DNA of 38,397 nucleotides, taken from the IMG/VR virus record IMGVR_UViG_3300036861_000825, positions 1-38,397 of that record, one strand, 5' to 3'. Made by a program: the position numbers and the translations under genes. This DNA is from a virus. How positions within the stretch are numbered: position 1 is the stretch's first letter; every line of letters starts with the position of its first letter. This document shows, in pieces, positions 7,406-16,305 of this stretch. Below the pieces are notes generated by a model that saw nothing but the letters and a program-made list of their open reading frames with translations, did no database searches and had not been told where the DNA came from.

Positions 7406-7885
7406 ATGCGCAGAGACGAACAGGCACAGGCCGCGGCGAACGGCGGCAAGGAAGGGCGGATCTTCTCGAAGGTCCTGAACGTCCCGTACACGGCACTCGT
7501 CGCCGCGGCGACGAGCCAAATCATCAACCTCGACGACGCGCTCCCCTCGGACGCGGTCGTGCTGCGCGCGTTCTTCGACCTCATCACCGACTTCGCGGCA
7601 CCGGTCGCCTCGGCGCTGAAGGTCGACGTCGGGATCTCGGGCAACGACGACGTGCTCCTCGACGCGCTCGAGCTCCTCGCGAGCAACCCGACCAACACGC
7701 GTCGCCAGGGGCTCACCGGCGACACGTCGACGCACGAGTACCTCGCGGGGAAGCAGCTCATCGCGACCTTCACGGCGACGGGTGCCAACCTCGGGAACGG
7801 GACGGTCACCACGCTTACCGCGGGCGAGGTCGAGATCCAGGTCCTCTACACGCGCATCGCGCGCATCGGAGCGACCGCCAACTGA
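7406..7885 (+). CDS. Putative capsid decoration or head protein
   Basis: 159-residue beta-rich protein four bases after the preceding stop. It has a short polar N-terminus, then alternating hydrophobic segments (VLRAFFDLITDF, ALKVDVGISG, LIATFTATGANLG) and a C-terminal strand EVEIQVLYTRIARIG. The closing pattern, FTATGxNL then LTAGEVEIxVxY, is like small beta-sandwich proteins often encoded just after capsid genes. A cement or decoration role is therefore plausible but unproven. It overlaps the next gene by one base (TGATG). Confidence 0.5.
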   Translation: MRRDEQAQAAANGGKEGRIFSKVLNVPYTALVAAATSQIINLDDALPSDAVVLRAFFDLITDFAAPVASALKVDVGISGNDDVLLDALELLASNPTNTRRQGLTGDTSTHEYLAGKQLIATFTATGANLGNGTVTTLTAGEVEIQVLYTRIARIGATAN

Positions 7886-8643
7886 TGCCGAGCGGAGACG
7901 TCCAGTACCTGGTGGGCTTCGAGTTTCCCGACTGCCTCGAGCGCGGTCGGGACAACGTCGTCGTCTGCCCGGTGTACCTGAACGGCTCCCTCGTGGCGCC
8001 GAGCGTGTACACGTGCACGCTCTACGACTCGACCGGAGCCGTCGTCTCGGCGCCGACGGCGAGCGTCGTCGGCAGCGTCGCGACAGCGACGATCCCGACG
8101 GCCGACATCGCGTCGAAGGACTACGGCACCGGCTATCGCGTCGAGTGGGTGCTCACGCTCGGCGGCGTCGTGCGCACGTTCACGAACGAGGCGGCGATCG
8201 TCCGCAAGGCGTTCGAGTGCGTCGTGAACGACACCGTCATCACGGCGGTGCACTCCGATCTCGTGCGCCTTCTCGCGAGCTCGAAGAACGGTACCTTCCA
8301 GACCTCCATCTGGCAGGCGTTCGTCACGTTCCAGAATCGGATGTGGGAGAACGAGGATCGCGCCTTCCTCATCTTCACGACGACCGCCCCGCGCGAGCAC
8401 CTGAAGTGGCTCGCGATCGCGAACGTGTACGAGGGACTGTCCGCGAACGCGTCGGACGACGACGGCTTCGAGCGCCAGGCGGCGAAGTACGCGAAGCGCG
8501 CCGAGGATGCGTTCGGCAACATGAAGTTCAACGTCGACACCGACCAGGACGGGACCTCCGACTCGGCCGTCGCACAGGGCCCGAAGGGCACCGTGTTCCT
8601 CACCGACCTTCGACCGGGCTGGGATCCCTTCAGCTCGTACTGA
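7885..8643 (+). CDS. Putative head-tail connector with Ig-like N-terminus
   Basis: 252-residue protein with two parts. Residues 1-115 are a beta-sandwich-like region (VVVCPVYLNGSLV, YTCTLYDSTGAVV, GYRVEWVLTLGG), resembling Ig-like folds that bind or shape particles. Residues about 125-215 are helical (FQTSIWQAFVTFQNRMWENED, ERQAAKYAKRAEDAF), as in head-completion adaptor proteins of the gp6/gp15 type. Gene position between capsid genes and tail genes supports a connector role. The C-terminus is a Gly/Asp/Ser tail. No family match was tested. Confidence 0.5.
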   Translation: MPSGDVQYLVGFEFPDCLERGRDNVVVCPVYLNGSLVAPSVYTCTLYDSTGAVVSAPTASVVGSVATATIPTADIASKDYGTGYRVEWVLTLGGVVRTFTNEAAIVRKAFECVVNDTVITAVHSDLVRLLASSKNGTFQTSIWQAFVTFQNRMWENEDRAFLIFTTTAPREHLKWLAIANVYEGLSANASDDDGFERQAAKYAKRAEDAFGNMKFNVDTDQDGTSDSAVAQGPKGTVFLTDLRPGWDPFSSY

Positions 8644-8656
8644 TTCCGGAGACACC

Positions 8657-9193
8657 ATGGCGAACACGATCACCGGCAACCTCTCGGTCACCATCGAAGG
8701 GCTCGACAATGCGGTGTCCGGTGGGCAGACGCGCACGGGTCGCGACCGGATCGCGTCGGTCATCGCGCTGGCAAACGGCACGACCTCCGGCACGAACAAA
8801 ATCGACCGCAAGGGGGCCAAGTTCAGCCAGACGCTCGCCGCATCCGAGAGCGTGAACTTCGACCTCGCGGGGTCGACCTTCACCGACCTCGAAGGCACGG
8901 CGATGACGATGGCGAAGCTGAAGCTCGTCGCCATCCTGAACTGGAACACCGTCGCCGGCGACTACCTGCTGTTCCGTATGGGGTCCTCGGCCGGTCTCGC
9001 CGACAACACGATCCTCGCCGATGAGACCCACAAGATCACCGTCCAGCCGACGGGCGGCGCCTGCCCGTTCATCTGGCCGGCCACGCTCTTCGGCGTCACG
9101 GTCACGGCGACGACGGCCGACATCATCTCGCTCGAGAACCCGAGCGCGAACACGATCACCTACGACATCATCGTCCTCGGCACGAGCGCGTGA
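8657..9193 (+). CDS. Hypothetical virion protein, 178 residues
   Basis: 178-residue Thr/Ala/Gly-rich beta protein preceded by a GGAGACACC ribosome site. It has few charged residues, no Cys cluster other than one Cys late, and strand-rich segments such as KLKLVAILNWNT, LFGVTVTATTADI and ITYDIIVLG. It looks like a stable structural protein, for example a neck, decoration or fibre-like component. It ends with GTGA overlapping the next gene. Function not assignable from sequence alone. Confidence 0.5.
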   Translation: MANTITGNLSVTIEGLDNAVSGGQTRTGRDRIASVIALANGTTSGTNKIDRKGAKFSQTLAASESVNFDLAGSTFTDLEGTAMTMAKLKLVAILNWNTVAGDYLLFRMGSSAGLADNTILADETHKITVQPTGGACPFIWPATLFGVTVTATTADIISLENPSANTITYDIIVLGTSA

Positions 9194-9702
9194 GCGACCG
9201 CCTCTTCCTCTCGGCATCGGAGGTGCGCCAGCGGTTCGCTGCGCGCCTCGCGAACCTGCGCTCTCCGGTCACGGCACTCGTCGTCGGCGCCGGCACGCAG
9301 GAGCCGCCCTACTACACCGAGAGCGCGAAGGCGCTCGGCCCCGAGGGCGACGGCACCGAGGTCGGCGACCGGCTCTTCTCGATCCTGATGACGCGCGAGG
9401 AAGCGCTCGGGATGACGCGCGGCGACAACGACCGGCTCATCCGGTACGAGCAGGAGCTCACGATCCGCGTGCAGTACCTGCTTCGCCCGAATGCCGAGGG
9501 CGACCAGCTCATCGACTACGACCGCGCCGTGGGACCCGAAGCTCGAGCGCTGCAGGCGTGGATGCTCGAGGTCTCGCCCTGGTGCCTCGGCATCCACCCC
9601 ATCTCCTACGAGAACGCGACTCGCTCTCTCGTCCGCGACGGGCGCTTCCTCATCGTCGACTACCACTTCACCGCGCAACACAACGCGCAACTCGTCGGGT
9701 GA
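9190..9702 (+). CDS. Putative tail terminator/completion protein
   Basis: 170-residue protein with a GTG start inside the previous stop (GTGA). It sits directly before the probable tail tube gene, where tail terminator proteins (lambda gpU-like position) are found. It has an N-terminal helix (SASEVRQRFAARLANLR) and beta strands ELTIRVQYLLRP and FLIVDYHFTAQHN at the C-terminus. The terminator family is mixed alpha/beta of this size. This call is positional inference. Confidence 0.45.
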   Translation: MSDRLFLSASEVRQRFAARLANLRSPVTALVVGAGTQEPPYYTESAKALGPEGDGTEVGDRLFSILMTREEALGMTRGDNDRLIRYEQELTIRVQYLLRPNAEGDQLIDYDRAVGPEARALQAWMLEVSPWCLGIHPISYENATRSLVRDGRFLIVDYHFTAQHNAQLVG

Positions 9703-9705
9703 CCC

Positions 9706-10224
9706 ATGAGCACGCTCTCGTCCGTTCCCAAGGTCCCGCGCGACGGCATCATCGACGTCGCCACATCGGCGCTCACGCTCCGACTCCAGTACGAGGACGG
9801 CGACATGGGCGGCGACGGGTGGGGTGCGAACCTCGCCGAGCGGCTCGACTTCTTCGACCGCGGCACCGTCTACGGGCACCGGAAGGGGAACGACACCTTC
9901 CCGACGTTCAGCTTCTCGGCGCACATGACGATGTTCTCGTGCTCGGTCGGCGGCACCATCTGGGACGCGGTCACGAAGAACGCGGCGGGACCCTGGGCCG
10001 CGGCCGTCTCCACGCTCGGTGCCTTCGCCGACTGGTTCACGGCAGACATCACCTGGAGCATCCTCGGCACGCTTCTCGGCGACGGCGGCGACTCGATCGC
10101 GACTTTCAAGAAGTGCGACATGCTCATCGCGTTCACCGAGTCGAACTCGCCGAACAAGTTCAACGTCTCCGGGACGGTGCTCCGTCCGCGCGAGAGCACG
10201 TTCACGCTCGGGACCGCCGCGTAG
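9706..10224 (+). CDS. Putative major tail (tube) protein
   Basis: 172-residue protein three bases after the previous stop. It has a beta-rich composition with DVATSALTLRLQYEDGD near the N-terminus, long strand segments in the middle and a C-terminal FNVSGTVLRPRESTFTLG. Position immediately before a tail assembly chaperone pair and the tape measure gene is the classic place for the tail tube subunit of long-tailed phages. No contractile sheath gene was seen nearby, so a siphovirus tail is favoured. Assignment is from gene order rather than a recognised motif. Confidence 0.6.
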   Translation: MSTLSSVPKVPRDGIIDVATSALTLRLQYEDGDMGGDGWGANLAERLDFFDRGTVYGHRKGNDTFPTFSFSAHMTMFSCSVGGTIWDAVTKNAAGPWAAAVSTLGAFADWFTADITWSILGTLLGDGGDSIATFKKCDMLIAFTESNSPNKFNVSGTVLRPRESTFTLGTAA

Positions 10225-10246
10225 AGATTCCTCGAGGAGAAACGCA

Positions 10247-10675
10247 ATGCCCGTCACGCTCTTGGGTGCCACATGGGAACCGAAGCTGCCGCCCTCCTAC
10301 ACCGTCCGCGCCGAGATCGTGTTCCAGCAGATCTCGGAGCGGGACGCGCGGGGGGTAGCGACGCGCGGACTGGCCGCCGCGCTCGGTGCAACCTGGGCGC
10401 ACCCCGATCCGAAGCAGCGCCTTCCACGCTACGAGCAGTTCGAGGATCCGGCCAGCTACGGCAAGGCCATCTTCGACGAGCTCCAGGCGCGCGGCGTGTC
10501 GCTGAACGAGATCCTCGAGGCCGGCCGCACCTGCATCCGTTCGCTCGACGCCGGGATCATCACGAGTGCCGACGTGCAGGCACGGGCGGATTTTTCCGCG
10601 GCCTCTCCCGAGCCGAGCGCGAGCGGGAGCGGGCCCGCCGAGAGCGCCAAGGCGAGCGCGCCCGCCGCGGGGTGA
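10247..10675 (+). CDS. Putative tail assembly chaperone (G-like)
   Basis: 142-residue mostly helical protein between tail tube and tape measure genes, matching the position of lambda gpG-type chaperones. It starts at ATG 10247 after CGAGGAGAAACGC (10233-10245), the same strong site used before the scaffold gene. The folded part (about residues 12-110) is followed by a Pro/Ser/Ala/Gly-rich tail. A run of five T at 10591-10595 and a downstream stem mark a possible -1 shift into the next gene. Without shifting, translation ends at 10675, overlapping the GTG start of the next gene. Confidence 0.6.
   Translation: MPVTLLGATWEPKLPPSYTVRAEIVFQQISERDARGVATRGLAAALGATWAHPDPKQRLPRYEQFEDPASYGKAIFDELQARGVSLNEILEAGRTCIRSLDAGIITSADVQARADFSAASPEPSASGSGPAESAKASAPAAG
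10591..10629 (+). promoter_or_regulatory. Candidate -1 ribosomal frameshift signal
   Basis: In the reading frame GAT TTT TCC, the run TTTTT at 10591-10595 lets the Phe codon re-pair perfectly one base back. Nine bases later a stem CTCCCG (10605-10610) pairs with CGGGAG (10624-10629). Shifting gives a product of about 221 residues that runs into the next gene to 10911. The A-site codon does not fit a canonical XXXYYYZ heptamer, so efficiency may be low or the signal may be chance. Confidence 0.4.
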
Positions 10676-10911
10676 ACCCGTTCGAAGGCGCGCAGAAGCT
10701 CGACGCCTCGGTCGTCGGCCTCGGCCTCGATCGGTTCGGTGGCGATCTCGATGCCTGGTGGGAACTCCCGGTCAAGCACCAAGTCGACATCCTCGCCCAC
10801 CTCGAGGTCGTGGCCGAACGCACGCGCCCACAGCGAGGCACCCGTGACCCGGACGCCGGCGGGCTTGCGCGCCTGAGGGAGCGCGCGCTCGCGCAGAGGG
10901 ACCGGCAATGA
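10672..10911 (+). CDS. Putative tail chaperone second part (T-like)
   Basis: 79-residue open frame, lying -1 relative to the G-like gene, from GTG 10672 (GTGA overlap) to 10911. It is read either as a separate protein by coupling or as the C-terminal extension of a frameshifted fusion. The upstream part of this frame, between the T run and 10672, is unusually Arg/Glu-rich (RAERERERARRERQ), like a charged linker. The body ends in a basic helix. The arrangement before the tape measure gene is that of G/GT chaperone pairs. The ATGA at its end couples it to the next gene. Confidence 0.5.
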   Translation: MNPFEGAQKLDASVVGLGLDRFGGDLDAWWELPVKHQVDILAHLEVVAERTRPQRGTRDPDAGGLARLRERALAQRDRQ

Positions 10912-11270
10912 GCGTCGAAATCAAAGTCGACCAGGAGCTCCAGGGGATGATCTCCATCCTCGAGGAGCAGGCACCGGCGGCGATGTCGAAGGCTCTCGAC
11001 GGCCGGCTCCTCGACATCGTGAACGAAGCGCGCGACCAGTGGCCGGTTCGGTCGGGCGCCTCGCAGCGAGCGCTCCGTATGCGCGTTGCGCGCGAGGGCG
11101 AGAAGATCGTCTACATCGTCGAGGATCGCATGCCCTACTCGGGGGCGATCCAGTTCAAGGGGTCGGAAGTCAACGTCGCCGAGCAGCTCGTGTTCGGGCC
11201 GGTCGAAGACGTGCTCGACGAGGTCCTCGAGGAATTCGGCGATCAGTTGTTCGGAGCCCTCGGTGGCTGA
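10908..11270 (+). CDS. HK97 gp10-like neck/tail completion protein
   Basis: 120-residue protein resembling the HK97 gp10-like (tail completion) family. It has an N-terminal helix, then ARDQWPVRSGASQRALRM (about residues 43-60), a strand KIVYIVEDRMPYSGAIQF (about 66-83) and a C-terminal amphipathic helix. The W-P-V-R-S-G and PYSGAIQF elements mirror the family's pattern of a substrate-like loop followed by P-Y-A-x-x-I-E-F. It usually joins head and tail. Its location between chaperones and tape measure is slightly unusual, since it more often precedes the tube gene. Starts in ATGA. Confidence 0.6.
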   Translation: MSVEIKVDQELQGMISILEEQAPAAMSKALDGRLLDIVNEARDQWPVRSGASQRALRMRVAREGEKIVYIVEDRMPYSGAIQFKGSEVNVAEQLVFGPVEDVLDEVLEEFGDQLFGALGG

Positions 11271-12849
11271 CGTAAACAAGTCCTTCCAGCTGAAGGTCCT
11301 CGCCGACCTGCGCGACTTCCAGAAGGAGCTCGCGAAGATCCCCGGCTACACGGACAAGAGCGCCGCCGCCGCGGCGCTCAAGCTCGAGCAGCAGTTCCTG
11401 AAGAGCGCTCAGACGGTCGGCAAGCACGGCCACGAGGCCGGCGGCAAGATCGCCTCGGCACTCGAGACGGCCCACCATTCGGCCAGGAAGCTCGGCGGGG
11501 CGCTGTCGGTCATCGACCCCCAGCTCGGTGGCCTCGTGCGCGAGGTGGGGCACCTGGCGGCCGGGCTCGGGCTCGCCGGCGCCGGCGGCGAGACGCTGCT
11601 CATCACGCTCGGCTCGGTCGCCATCGGCGCCCTCGGGATCGCCGAGGCCTACCACCACGTCCGCGAAGAGATCGAGGAGGCCTACAAGAAGGCCGAGGAG
11701 TCGTCGAAGGAAGCGCTCGAGGCGCAGTTCGGGGAAGTCGACGCCCACCGCTACATCAACGAAGCGAAGAAGAAGCTCGACGAGAAGTTCGCCCTCGAGG
11801 AGAAGGCGATCACCGCCGAGACGTTCCACAACTACATCCAGTTCGCCGAGGACACGGTCGACGTCTTCCTCGAAAGCGTGAAGGCGGTGAGCGACGTCGT
11901 CGCTCGCGTCACGCACATCGACTACTTCCACGAGCTCAGCGACGCGCTCGATACCGTCCAGGTGAACATCGACGAGCTCGCCGACAGCTACGACGTCGGC
12001 ACCATCGAGGACCAGACCAAGGCGCTCGACGGGCAAATCGAATCGCTGCTCGAGCTCGCCCGCGCGGTCGACGAAAAGAAGGACGCCGACAAGGAGGCGA
12101 AGAAGGCCGCCGAGGAGCACGCGCGCATCCTCGAGCTCGTCGCGGAGCGCGAGGAGTCGGTAGCCGAGTACGAGGACGCCCAGCGCCTGAAGGAAACCGC
12201 CGCGGCCGCTCAGGAGGTCGCGGACGCCCGGAAGGCCGAGATCGAGTGGCTCGACGAGCTCGTCCGGAAGAACGGCACGCTCAAGGAGCAGATGGAGGCG
12301 CACGCCGTCGTCGCCGCGTCGACGCGTGACGCGTGGCTCGATGCGTTCGGCTCGATCAACAACGCGATGGGGCAGACGTTCAACAACAGCAAGGAGGCCG
12401 CGATCGCTACGGCCTTCGTGAACATCGCGCTCGGCGCCACAAAGACGATCGCCGACCTCGGCTTCCCGACGGCCATCCCGTTCCTCATCGCAGAGGGCGC
12501 TGCCGGCGCCGCTGAGATCGCCCAGATCTCGAAGCAGTCCTACTCCCCGACGTTTCACTCGGGCGGCATCGTCGGCTACAACCGCGGCGACGGGAACGTG
12601 AGCGTCACCGCGCAAACCGGCGAGGCGTACCTGAACCGTACCGCGACGTCGCGACTCGGCCGTCGCGGTGTCGAAGAGCTCAACCGCGGCGGCGGGATGG
12701 GCGGCGCCATCTTCGTGCCCCAGATCTACGACCACCGCACGATGAACACCTGGGCCGTGCGCTCGCTCGGGAGCCTCGGGAGCCCGCACCGCGTGGCCGT
12801 CCAGAAGGCGCAGACGGGCGTGCGGCCGGGTCGGAGGCCCCGACTCTGA
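11263..12849 (+). CDS. Tail tape measure protein
   Basis: 528-residue protein whose GTG start at 11263 lies inside the end of the preceding gene. Long charged helices (about residues 140-350, rich in Glu, Lys, Ala) and a hydrophobic stretch at about 100-125 fit a tape measure, which sets tail length and threads into the host envelope. The end has a typical tape-measure pattern, FHSGGIVGYNRGDGNVSV then GEAYLNRTA (about residues 425-460). Another Ala/Gly-rich hydrophobic segment (about 380-420) may cross a membrane at DNA entry. Using the common ratio of about 0.15 nm per residue, the tail would be short, near 80 nm. That number is an estimate, not a measurement. Confidence 0.8.
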   Translation: MADVNKSFQLKVLADLRDFQKELAKIPGYTDKSAAAAALKLEQQFLKSAQTVGKHGHEAGGKIASALETAHHSARKLGGALSVIDPQLGGLVREVGHLAAGLGLAGAGGETLLITLGSVAIGALGIAEAYHHVREEIEEAYKKAEESSKEALEAQFGEVDAHRYINEAKKKLDEKFALEEKAITAETFHNYIQFAEDTVDVFLESVKAVSDVVARVTHIDYFHELSDALDTVQVNIDELADSYDVGTIEDQTKALDGQIESLLELARAVDEKKDADKEAKKAAEEHARILELVAEREESVAEYEDAQRLKETAAAAQEVADARKAEIEWLDELVRKNGTLKEQMEAHAVVAASTRDAWLDAFGSINNAMGQTFNNSKEAAIATAFVNIALGATKTIADLGFPTAIPFLIAEGAAGAAEIAQISKQSYSPTFHSGGIVGYNRGDGNVSVTAQTGEAYLNRTATSRLGRRGVEELNRGGGMGGAIFVPQIYDHRTMNTWAVRSLGSLGSPHRVAVQKAQTGVRPGRRPRL

Positions 12850-15800
12850 TGGCGACGAACCGGCTCCGCTCGACGGGACAGAAGGGCATCCTCCGGCAGA
12901 TGCCGACGCTCGGCGTGGCGCGCCTCGTCGCGGCGACGTCGTCGACGGGGCTCTCCGCGTACACGCAGGCCGGCGCATTCCCGGACGTGCCGCAAGCCGA
13001 CTCGACGGTGACGCAGCTCTTCCTGAAGGCGACGGGGACCATCCCCGAGGACGAGGACCCGATCACCGTCCAGACGCTCCACGGCGGCATGGTCGGGCTC
13101 GGCGAGGCCTCCTTCATCTGGTCGCAGGCGATCGACGACGACCTCCGGCCCGTCATCAACACGGGATCCGGAAAGGGCTCGATCGACACGGTCCGCGGAT
13201 GGGAGTGGCCGAGCTACGCGACCTACTACCAGGCGCTCGTGTTCGACGACGCGCCCGACCTCGAGCAGCTCGATTCGGCGACGCTCTCAGACGGCCGCGT
13301 GCTGCAGGCCTACCGGCTCTACGACTCGGGCAGCTCGGTGTCGGTCATCGTGAAGGTGCGCGCCCTCGACGGCACCTGGACCGACGTGACCGTCTACGAG
13401 AGCACGGACACGACGCGCACGCTGTTCCTCCCGTGCCTCGTCGTGCTGCCGGACGATCGCGTGATCGTCTACCTGATGAACTACCCGCCGGGCGGCGAGA
13501 CGTTCCAGATCCAGGCGCGCGTCATCTTCCCCGAGGATCTCACCGTCGGCGACTACGAGGTGGCGTGTCTCAAGTCGGCGCTCGCGATCGACACGTACGG
13601 GTCGCCCGATTCGACGAGCCAGCTCCGCGGCGCCATGAAACCGGACGGGACCTGCGTGCTCGTGCTCGCGACCGACATCAGCGGCACGACCCAGATCCTC
13701 CAGCTCGGGAGCTACGACTACGGGCACAGCTTCGACGTCGTGAGCTACGGCTCGGTCGACGAGGATCACCGCTACCCCGACGTCGTCTGGTGCGACGGCT
13801 GCTTCGTCGTCTCGTACGCGCGCGCGATCGAGGGCGAAGAGATCAACATCGACGTCGTCGCGGTGAAGCGGCTCGCGCACTACTTCGACAGCCTTGCGTC
13901 GGCGCCGACGCTTGCCACCTACAAGGAGACGGCGGACGGCGGCACGGACAGCGTCATCCTCGGGAACGCCCTCGTTGCGACGCCGGACGGGCTGCTCTAC
14001 GGCGTGAACACGGTCCGGAACGACGACTCGCAGGAGGTGTACGGCCACGTGCACGTGAGCCAGGACCTCGGCGACACGTGGACCGACAGCGCCGACGCCG
14101 ACAAGCCCAACGTCGGCTACGACTCGGGATCGATCGGACCCTCCTGGCTCTACTTCACGATCTCGACCTCACAGGAGACCGCGGCCGTTCCGTTCGGGAT
14201 CTGCGCGACCTACCAGGGGAACCGCGTCTACGTCGGCACGATCTTCGGGAAGGACAGCCAGACGAGCGACAACTTCGACGACGGGTCGCTGCTCGCGTTC
14301 TACCTCGGCGGATGGTCGAACCAACAGAAGACGTTCATCGACAACCTCGCGAAGACATCCGACGGGCAGCTCTCGTACAAGGAGGTTTTCTTCGGATTCG
14401 TCGATCCGGAATTCAACGGCTGGACCAAGACGACGTCGGGGACGGCGGCGGGCCTCCCGATCGCCGGCAAGCGCAACATCAACACGTCCGACGGCGGGAA
14501 GCTCGTCTACTCGCGCGGCGGCGGGACGAGCGTGTCCACGTGCTCGGGTGAGTTCGACGTGTCGTCGGCCGTCTTCAACACGATGGCCCAGGGCGACGTC
14601 GGGCTCGAGATCCAGATCGACAACGGGACGCTGAAGTACCAGCTCGGCCTCTACCTCGTCGGCTCGAGCAGCACGGCGACGGGCCTCCTCCTCCGCGACC
14701 GCGTCGCCGGCACGACGATCGCGACCATCCCAATCGACTTCACCGACGAGTACACGTACAAGTTCGAGCTCTACAACTCGAAATTCCAGCTCTTCTACCG
14801 ACCCGCCGATTCGACCGACGACCAGGTCTGGGAGCGCGCCAAGGACCCGTTCTCGGGCGACACGTACGCCGGCTACACGCTCACCTCGACGGCCTCGACG
14901 GGCGCCACCGCGAGCGTGTCGTGGGGGCACTTCTTCGCCACGACGACAGGCTCGACGGGCGACGCCATCTCGAACTGGCGCCGCGTGCTCGTAAGCTTCG
15001 GCACGAACCTCGCGACGAGTGCCGTGAGCTCGGGGATCAAGAACTGGTTCATCGCGAGCTACGTCGACTACGCGAGCACGGACGACTTCCACAACGGCTA
15101 CCACTACGTCGACTCGCCCGTCTGGGTCACCGACGGCGTGTACGTGAAGGCGTCGGGCGGCCCGACCTACTTCATGGACCAGTGGGAGATCGGCGCCGCG
15201 TACCAGTACGGCGTGCGGAATATTATGCCCGAGGTCGCGGCGAGCCCGCTCCGGCACTGGCGCTCGACGAGCGACGATGTGGACGTCACGATCACCTGGG
15301 TCGTCGGCGCCGAGGACATCGACACCGCGATCGCCGACGTCGTCGACGAGTGGCCGGGCGGCGAGTCGTTCTTCGTCTACCTGCAGGGGACCAACTTCAA
15401 GACGGCCGCCTTCTACGGTGTCGACGAGTCGGACAACGAGGAGAAGATCTGCGACTGCGTCTTCACGCGCTGGGGGACGCTCATCGTCGACACGCACGGC
15501 GGCACCACGATGGTGCAGTCCGGCGGCGGCACGCAGTACGTCGGGCTCGGCGAGCTCGCCGGCTCCTACATCATCCTCTCCGGGGACGGCCTGCCGCGGA
15601 AGATCACGACGAACAGCGAGGGGCAGCTCAACACGACGACGAAGCGCGTCACGGTGCGGTTCGAGGCGGACGGCAACGAGGACCAGGGGATCGACAACGA
15701 CGCGGGCAACTGCATCTTCGGAACGGTCGGCCTCTTCGCCAACCACGACATGCCGTCGAACCACTTCAAAGCGTACAAGCTGAAGATCCCCGCCCAGACG

Positions 15801-16301
15801 ACGGCCGAGGGCTACTTCAAGATCGGCAAGTGCATCTTCGGGCCCCCGATCGTGTTCGGGCTTGCCCCGTCCGAGGGCTTCTCGACGGAGCTCCCGCAGG
15901 ACAACACCCTCCTGAACGAGACGCAGGCCGGGCACACGGAGGCGCGCGTCTACAACGACACGCCGCGCATCAAGTCGCTGTCGTGGAACAGTGCGGACCA
16001 GACGATGCTCGACCAGGCGTCGCCCGACTACGTGCAGTTCGCCGTCGGCGACGAGCCCCAGGCGCTCTACGACGACGTCGCGCGTCAGCTCTACGGGCTC
16101 TACAGGGAGCTCCACGGGGCGGACGGCCTCGTCGTCTACTGTGACCAGATCCCGGCCGTCACGAACACGGGGCAGCTCGATCCGGAGCGCCTCATGTACG
16201 GGCGGTGCCGGAGCTCGTTCCAGGAGTCGAACATCGTCGGCGACGAGGGGACCGACGAGCTCGTGCAGGTCACGAACTGGACGATGAAAGAGGAGCTGTA
16301 G
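12849..16301 (+). CDS. Tail tip protein with sialidase-type Asp box
   Basis: 1150-residue tail protein starting in TGATG overlap with the tape measure stop. The first 120 residues resemble a tail-attachment region. Residues about 130-480 alternate strand and turn in a way expected of a beta-propeller. They include a clear Asp box, SQDLGDTWT at about residue 400, the fold marker of sialidases and related glycan binders. The middle (about 500-700) looks like a lectin or jelly-roll region, and the C-terminal 300 residues are again beta-rich and end in a conserved-looking WTMKEEL. A role in binding or trimming host surface polysaccharide is likely. Active-site residues for sialidase were not identified, so enzyme activity is uncertain. 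Confidence 0.6.
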   Translation: MATNRLRSTGQKGILRQMPTLGVARLVAATSSTGLSAYTQAGAFPDVPQADSTVTQLFLKATGTIPEDEDPITVQTLHGGMVGLGEASFIWSQAIDDDLRPVINTGSGKGSIDTVRGWEWPSYATYYQALVFDDAPDLEQLDSATLSDGRVLQAYRLYDSGSSVSVIVKVRALDGTWTDVTVYESTDTTRTLFLPCLVVLPDDRVIVYLMNYPPGGETFQIQARVIFPEDLTVGDYEVACLKSALAIDTYGSPDSTSQLRGAMKPDGTCVLVLATDISGTTQILQLGSYDYGHSFDVVSYGSVDEDHRYPDVVWCDGCFVVSYARAIEGEEINIDVVAVKRLAHYFDSLASAPTLATYKETADGGTDSVILGNALVATPDGLLYGVNTVRNDDSQEVYGHVHVSQDLGDTWTDSADADKPNVGYDSGSIGPSWLYFTISTSQETAAVPFGICATYQGNRVYVGTIFGKDSQTSDNFDDGSLLAFYLGGWSNQQKTFIDNLAKTSDGQLSYKEVFFGFVDPEFNGWTKTTSGTAAGLPIAGKRNINTSDGGKLVYSRGGGTSVSTCSGEFDVSSAVFNTMAQGDVGLEIQIDNGTLKYQLGLYLVGSSSTATGLLLRDRVAGTTIATIPIDFTDEYTYKFELYNSKFQLFYRPADSTDDQVWERAKDPFSGDTYAGYTLTSTASTGATASVSWGHFFATTTGSTGDAISNWRRVLVSFGTNLATSAVSSGIKNWFIASYVDYASTDDFHNGYHYVDSPVWVTDGVYVKASGGPTYFMDQWEIGAAYQYGVRNIMPEVAASPLRHWRSTSDDVDVTITWVVGAEDIDTAIADVVDEWPGGESFFVYLQGTNFKTAAFYGVDESDNEEKICDCVFTRWGTLIVDTHGGTTMVQSGGGTQYVGLGELAGSYIILSGDGLPRKITTNSEGQLNTTTKRVTVRFEADGNEDQGIDNDAGNCIFGTVGLFANHDMPSNHFKAYKLKIPAQTTAEGYFKIGKCIFGPPIVFGLAPSEGFSTELPQDNTLLNETQAGHTEARVYNDTPRIKSLSWNSADQTMLDQASPDYVQFAVGDEPQALYDDVARQLYGLYRELHGADGLVVYCDQIPAVTNTGQLDPERLMYGRCRSSFQESNIVGDEGTDELVQVTNWTMKEEL

Positions 16302-16305
16302 GACC

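Noticed and set aside
11170-12978. Minus-strand ORF of 602 codons opposite the tape measure gene
   Set aside because: Composition is that of the antisense of a Glu/Lys/Ala-rich coiled-coil gene; no ribosome site or motif.
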